NCBI GenBank assembly: GCA_016235865.1
Contig: JACRIK010000003.1
Location: 248,001 to 312,000, forward strand
Direction: 5' to 3'
DNA from: Planctomycetota bacterium
Lineage (GTDB): Bacteria; Planctomycetota; MHYJ01; JACQXL01
Length of the DNA: 64,000 nt
Shown here: in pieces, positions 60,381 to 64,000 of the stretch
Layout of the letters: every line of letters begins with the position of its first letter
Numbering within the stretch: position 1 is the first letter of the stretch
Notes under the pieces: generated by a model
What the model was told of the DNA's origin: nothing
What the model saw: the letters and a program-made list of their open reading frames with translations, nothing else
Databases searched by the model: none
Made by a program: the position numbers and the translations under genes

Positions 60381-60704
60381 TTATGACTTTATCATTATCA
60401 ACAACATCTTGAATTTCTTAACCGCCTTTAAGGCGTGCGGTTTATCAGCCGGCATAATGATGGTTTCACCGGCCTTGAGATTGAACGGCTTGCCCGAGAT
60501 GCGGATATCCGCCTCGCCGTCTATGACATTTACCATGGCGTCAAAGGGCGCCACGTGCTCGCTTAAACCCTGGCCCTGGTCAAAGGCAAAGAGCGTCACC
60601 GTGCCGGTTTTCTTGTTAATCAGGGTCTTGCTTACAATGGAACCATTTTGATAGTCCACTAAACCATTTAGGTCTAATATCTCCGGTCCGGTCTTTTCTG
60701 TCAT
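60381..60704 (-). CDS. Cupin-domain protein
   Basis: The 107-residue protein is a single cupin barrel, with motif 1 HVAPFDAMVNVIDGEADIRI and motif 2 PADKPHALKAVKKF giving metal ligand positions. Small cupins of this type bind metal and are often found with redox or stress genes. It is the last gene of the minus-strand cluster whose other members are a ferredoxin-type protein and a hemerythrin protein. Function in the cluster is not known. Confidence 0.85.
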   Translation of the reverse strand: MTEKTGPEILDLNGLVDYQNGSIVSKTLINKKTGTVTLFAFDQGQGLSEHVAPFDAMVNVIDGEADIRISGKPFNLKAGETIIMPADKPHALKAVKKFKMLLIMIKS

Positions 60705-60720
60705 AATTACTCCTTTTTAC

Positions 60721-61584
60721 CTAATTCTTAATCTCTCCCTGGATGCTGACGTTAACTTCTTTGAGCGGAATATCAGCGCCTGAATTAGCCAATGCCTGTT
60801 TGACCAGATGGACCAGGCCAAAACAGCAAGGCACCTCCATGTGCAACAGGGTGATTGACTTGATATCCGCTGTCTTGAACATCTGGGTCAGCTTATCAAG
60901 GTAAATCTCGGTGTCATCCAGCTTGGGGCAGGCGATCAGCAACGACTTGCCTTTTAGGAAATCCTGATGAAAATTGGCATAGGCGTAGGAAACACAGTCC
61001 GCCGCGATGACCAGGTCGCTGTTTTTAAGGAACGGCGCGCCGGGCGGCACCAGCATCAGTTGCACCGGCCACTGGGTCAGCTGCGATTCGGCCCGGGCCG
61101 ATGGCGCTGATTTTGGCACGGCCTCTTTCCTGGGCGCGAATGAACGGACTGATGAACCCGGACACCCGCAGGGTAATGGGGCTGCCTTGTGGCCGGCTTG
61201 TTCTAACGGAACATTGATATGTTTCTCATTGAGGAAATCTATTGCCTGCTGCAGGTATTCATCCTGCCTGTGGTCTTCCAGATGCCTCAGGTGGGCCTTA
61301 ATCGTATTGGCGCCCTGCTTGACAATATTGGCCATGACCTTTCTTTCATCATACGGCTCGGCCACGCGCTCCTCGGTGGCAATCGCGCCTTCCGGGCAAT
61401 GGCCGATGCAGGCGCCCAGTCCGTCGCAGAACAGGTCGCTGATCAGCCGGGCCTTGTTGTCGATTATCTGCAAGGCGCCTTCCGGGCAATTGGGGATGCA
61501 CTCGCCGCAGCCGGTGCATTTATCCGCATCTATCCTGATTATCTGCCTCTTGGCCTTTTTTCCTGTCAGTGTTTTCATCTTCAT
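60721..61584 (-). CDS. 4Fe-4S ferredoxin-domain protein
   Basis: The 287-residue protein begins with two 4Fe-4S motifs, CTGCGECIPNCPEGA and CDGLGACIGHCPEGAI. A middle part has LPCGCPGSSVRSFAPR. The C-terminal domain includes LVIAADCVSYAYANFHQDFL, LLIACPKLDD and MEVPCCFGLVHLVKQA, which resembles proteins of the ferredoxin/DUF-type family next to hydrogenase or hybrid-cluster genes. It probably takes part in electron transfer or metal-cluster work. It is in a minus-strand cluster behind an FNR-like box. Confidence 0.85.
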   Translation of the reverse strand: MKMKTLTGKKAKRQIIRIDADKCTGCGECIPNCPEGALQIIDNKARLISDLFCDGLGACIGHCPEGAIATEERVAEPYDERKVMANIVKQGANTIKAHLRHLEDHRQDEYLQQAIDFLNEKHINVPLEQAGHKAAPLPCGCPGSSVRSFAPRKEAVPKSAPSARAESQLTQWPVQLMLVPPGAPFLKNSDLVIAADCVSYAYANFHQDFLKGKSLLIACPKLDDTEIYLDKLTQMFKTADIKSITLLHMEVPCCFGLVHLVKQALANSGADIPLKEVNVSIQGEIKN

Positions 61585-61610
61585 CTCCTATCTAATTGTA
61601 CGGGGTTCAT

Positions 61611-61645
61611 CCCGCACATAATTTATGCGTTTGTTATGTGCGGGG
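61611..61645. repeat. CCCGCACATAA palindromic repeat, copy 3
   Basis: CCCGCACATAA (61611-61621) and TTATGTGCGGG (61634-61644) are perfect arms with a short loop. The hemerythrin gene ends inside it, so the last residues (PHITNA) and the stop codon are repeat-derived. Confidence 0.8.
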
Positions 61646-62624
61646 TAAAACAGCAATACCCTATTTCATCGCACTTCTTCTTTACCTCTACCCAATCCTC
61701 GGGCTTAAAGGTCTTAAGAGCCGCCTGATAAAGGATGTTGTCTTCCTTGAAGATGTGTTTGGCAAGCTCACGCACGATGTATTCACCTGCATCCTCAAGA
61801 CCCCGAAGAAGCTTCTCATAATTATCAGGCGGATTCTGGGTTAATTCGTGTAATGACTTCTTACGCTTCCTGAGTTCCACGTGCTCCAAGCGCATAATCT
61901 CCGGCGGCTCGGTAATTCCATATTTCTCCAGCATCGGAAAAATCACCTCTTCCTCGCGCTGGTGGTGCTTTTCCGCCTCTACCAGATGATGGGCGATGTA
62001 CTCCAAATCTGAGATTCTCCTCCTCACCCCTTCGATGGTCCCGTTGTTTCTGACCATTGCGATTAGATTCTTCAACTTATCCAGGTATTCCATAATCACC
62101 TTGTGCTCTTCCATCATCGTATGAATCGGATGGCCCGGCTCTGGTGTAATCTGGTCGGCCTTTAGGTTTTCGGCCATCACCTCGAGATGCACATCGCACA
62201 GGCCCATAATTTCATCGCGGGTAATGCCTTCCTTAATAAGTTCCTGCTCTAGCACGGCCAGTTCGGTCGGCCCGACCGAGCGCAGTAACTGCTTAGCCTG
62301 TTCCTTTATGACAGCTGAACCGCCGGCAGTCTGCAGTTTCTTGAGAATCTCTTTTATTTCCCCCTTTGGGTTACTGGCGGCTAAATCCTTCGTCTTCTTA
62401 ATCTGGACAATCCAGTCCCTGGGCCCCTGTTGCCTGTATTCCCACTCAAAGATATTTGGATACTCGGCCTGAAACTGGTACCTAAGTGGCTTGGGGTCGT
62501 GGTCATTGGTAATCTCCAGGGTTTGGCCGGCCTTGAGGCCATTCCAAACCTCAAATATCTTTTCGTGCCGTTCAAAAGGATGCATCGGCCTTAAATCCAG
62601 TTTTTCTACGGTTGTTTCTATCAT
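61623..62624 (-). CDS. DUF2249/DUF438/hemerythrin protein
   Basis: The 333-residue protein has a TusA-like DUF2249 start (VEKLDLRPMHPFERHEKIFE), a central DUF438 region (about 95-155), and a C-terminal hemerythrin-like domain with His ligands in GHPIHTMMEEHKVIMEYLD, YIAHHLVEAEKHHQREEEVIFPMLEK and RLEHVELR. Such proteins sense or buffer O2, NO or other redox ligands at a di-iron site. The C-terminal residues come from a palindromic repeat. It is located between the Cys-rich protein and the ferredoxin, all probably in one operon. Confidence 0.88.
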   Translation of the reverse strand: MIETTVEKLDLRPMHPFERHEKIFEVWNGLKAGQTLEITNDHDPKPLRYQFQAEYPNIFEWEYRQQGPRDWIVQIKKTKDLAASNPKGEIKEILKKLQTAGGSAVIKEQAKQLLRSVGPTELAVLEQELIKEGITRDEIMGLCDVHLEVMAENLKADQITPEPGHPIHTMMEEHKVIMEYLDKLKNLIAMVRNNGTIEGVRRRISDLEYIAHHLVEAEKHHQREEEVIFPMLEKYGITEPPEIMRLEHVELRKRKKSLHELTQNPPDNYEKLLRGLEDAGEYIVRELAKHIFKEDNILYQAALKTFKPEDWVEVKKKCDEIGYCCFTPHITNA

Positions 62625-62745
62625 TCTTTTACCCTCTGGCGCCGAAGCGCCATGGCGCCCTTATGGCGCCACTTTATTCCCCGATACAATATCGGGGTAG
62701 ACCCGCCCCCCGATGTCCATCGGGACAGGTTTGACGGTGTTATTC

Positions 62746-63069
62746 TTACTGTTTCTTCTCTTTCTCATTTTGTTCTTTAGTAATCCCTCTGTTCATGGTT
62801 TGTTTTGTAGTATCACCGGTTTCCGTGGCGCAGGGCGCGGTCTTTTCTATTTCCTTTAGGTCCCGGCCGATGCAGTATTTGGCATACTGGCACCATTCGG
62901 CGCAACCCAGGTCGAGCTTGGGATTCCGGAACCGGTGCCCGCACTTCTTACAACGCCGGTAGACATCGTCCTTCCAGAATTCCACCTTGGCCTGGCATTT
63001 GGGGCAATCTACATCGTAGATATCCTCCGGCTTCCAAAACTGCATATCCTGTCCGGGACATCTGGCCAT
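62746..63069 (-). CDS. Small cysteine-rich zinc-ribbon-like protein
   Basis: The 107-residue protein has about nine Cys in pairs (CPKC, CKKC, CAEWC, YC) and begins MARCPGQDMQFWKPEDIY. The pattern occurs in small proteins encoded beside hybrid-cluster and hydrogenase genes of anaerobes. It has no assigned reaction and may bind zinc or an Fe-S cluster. It is the first gene of the minus-strand redox cluster and sits directly behind a promoter with a class II activator box. Confidence 0.7.
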   Translation of the reverse strand: MARCPGQDMQFWKPEDIYDVDCPKCQAKVEFWKDDVYRRCKKCGHRFRNPKLDLGCAEWCQYAKYCIGRDLKEIEKTAPCATETGDTTKQTMNRGITKEQNEKEKKQ

Positions 63070-63094
63070 ATATCACTTTCCTTTCTCCGCTTAT

Positions 63095-63136
63095 ATTATA
63101 ACATAGATCGAGAATTTAACCTTGACCTAAGTCAAG
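63095..63136 (-). promoter_or_regulatory. CRP/FNR-type operator and -10 box of the redox cluster
   Basis: On the minus strand the palindrome CTTGAC-N4-GTCAAG (63121-63136) is followed by TATAAT (63100-63095) with no good -35. The box centre (about 63128.5) lies about 41 bases upstream of the predicted start of transcription near 63088. That is the classical class II activator position of FNR and CRP family proteins. TTGAC-N4-GTCAA is close to sites of the HcpR/Dnr branch. Confidence 0.6.
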
Positions 63137-63198
63137 AACGGTTAAAATTTTTATCAGCCTCCGTTTAATAAGAATCTCACTAAAATATGAGAATGGGA

Positions 63199-63227
63199 TT
63201 GACATTTTTATGTCAGCATGCTATCAT
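63199..63227 (+). promoter_or_regulatory. Promoter of the PAS sensor gene
   Basis: TTGACA (63199-63204), 17 bases and TATCAT (63222-63227) precede the ATG at 63247. Confidence 0.6.
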
Positions 63228-63246
63228 ACCGGCAGGGAAAAAGGTT

Positions 63247-64000
63247 ATGTCTAATTCTAATATTATCATTAATAAAGCCCAGCAAGATCCCGTTTCGTCT
63301 CAACATGATTTGGAACACATTACTTTAGATAACCTATTAGAGAAATCTCTTATCGGAGCATATCTCTTCCAGGATGGAATTATCAGATATATCAATCCTC
63401 AGATGGCGCAGATGCTCGGCTATACGATTGATGAATTAATCGGAAAGGAAGCCAAAAGCCTCATTCTACCTGAAGATTTACCAGTAGTACAGGAAAATAT
63501 TCGGGCACGCTTGTCCGAAAGTGTTTCGGGTATTCGTTATTCCTTCAGGGCGGTAAAAAAGAACAAGGAGATTATCTGTTTTGAGGTCCATGGCTACCGG
63601 ACCACATATGAAGGCCGTCCGGCTATTATCGGGACCGCCCAGGATGTCACCGCCCATAAACTGGCAGACGATAAACTCAGGGAAAGCGAAGAGTATTACC
63701 GCACAATGGTTGACCACTCTAACGATATGATATGGACACTGGATACCGCCGGCAACTTTACCTATTTCAATAAGCGCTCCGAAGAAATAAGCGGTTATAA
63801 ATTGGAGGACTGGCGTGGTAAATCATTTGCCCCCTTAATCGTCAAAGACGACCTGCCCGCCATTTCCGATGCCTTTCAGAAAACACTGCAAGGAACACCC
63901 CAACATTATGAGGCGCGGGTATTTAATAAAGAAGGCAATATTTTTGTCCTTTCGGTGAATTCGGCGCCTATCATTAAAAATGGTAAAGTAACCGGCACGG
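63247..64000 (+). CDS. PAS-domain sensor protein, 3' truncated by window edge
   Basis: The frame is open to the window end, giving 251 residues. Two PAS domains are visible: about 28-138 (GAYLFQDGIIRYINPQMAQM, LGYTIDELIGKEAKSLI, GTAQDVTAHK) and about 146-250 (SNDMIWTLDTAGNFTYFNKR, SGYKLEDWRGKSF). The linker reads KLADDKLRESEEYYRTMVDHS. The usual output domains are histidine kinase, GGDEF or sigma-54-interacting regions, but nothing of this is visible. It is divergent from the redox cluster. Confidence 0.85.
   Translation, partial: MSNSNIIINKAQQDPVSSQHDLEHITLDNLLEKSLIGAYLFQDGIIRYINPQMAQMLGYTIDELIGKEAKSLILPEDLPVVQENIRARLSESVSGIRYSFRAVKKNKEIICFEVHGYRTTYEGRPAIIGTAQDVTAHKLADDKLRESEEYYRTMVDHSNDMIWTLDTAGNFTYFNKRSEEISGYKLEDWRGKSFAPLIVKDDLPAISDAFQKTLQGTPQHYEARVFNKEGNIFVLSVNSAPIIKNGKVTGT

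Overview
The window is 64 kb of a Gram-negative bacterial chromosome of about 50 % GC by eye. Outer-membrane and envelope genes (LptF/LptG, MurJ, LspA, several lipoproteins, a MacA/MacB exporter) and a separate GlyS subunit point to a diderm. No rRNA is present and no single protein fixes the phylum. A zinc-ribbon/TM/HEAT protein, two transketolase halves, a DksA-like gene beside lspA and many short palindromic repeats are what I would expect of an uncultured lineage in or near the Planctomycetota/PVC group. That placement is an inference.

Layout: 1-4.3 kb, the end of a tripartite ABC exporter and two envelope genes. 4.3-9.3 kb, an RNase HII-like protein, uridine phosphorylase, tRNA-Phe, split transketolase and a lipoprotein. 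9.4-16.8 kb, the S10 ribosomal operon (rpsJ to rpmC), which stops at L29 and runs into a DksA-like gene, lspA and an unknown membrane protein. 16.8-20.6 kb, bioA, rdgB and guaB. 20.7-23.3 kb, a gene-poor stretch with an 18-unit 22-bp tandem array and an RHS remnant. 23.3-43.2 kb, housekeeping and envelope genes: MerR, GAF-HD-GYP-PilZ, der, UbiA-type prenyltransferase, murJ, a P1B ATPase, a pseudouridine synthase, lptFG, a ThiF-like enzyme, a deacetylase and pyrD. 43.2-52.8 kb, an accessory island, all on the minus strand and partly AT-rich: a fibre-like repeat protein, a 21-bp tandem array, HEAT and HTH proteins, three putative nucleases and a WYL regulator. 52.8-60.3 kb, an O-antigen-ligase/TPR protein, an orphan AtpC-like domain, rpsP, fabH and glyS. 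60.4-63.1 kb, a redox cluster (Cys-rich protein, hemerythrin, ferredoxin, cupin) behind a CRP/FNR-type box, followed by a truncated PAS sensor gene.

Three things stand out. First, at least six families of short palindromic repeats are dispersed here, and many copies lie in frame inside conserved genes (rdgB, pyrD, the P-type ATPase, a DUF3786 gene, the O-antigen ligase) or supply a gene's N- or C-terminus. This resembles the Rickettsia palindromic element phenomenon. Second, several strong sigma70-like promoters sit 6-7 bp from the ATG, which predicts leaderless mRNAs. Third, the 46-53 kb island couples a WYL regulator to three nuclease-like proteins, an HTH protein related to sigma region 4 with a broken paralogue, and duplicated promoter cassettes. 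It is a candidate undescribed defence or mobile-element module.
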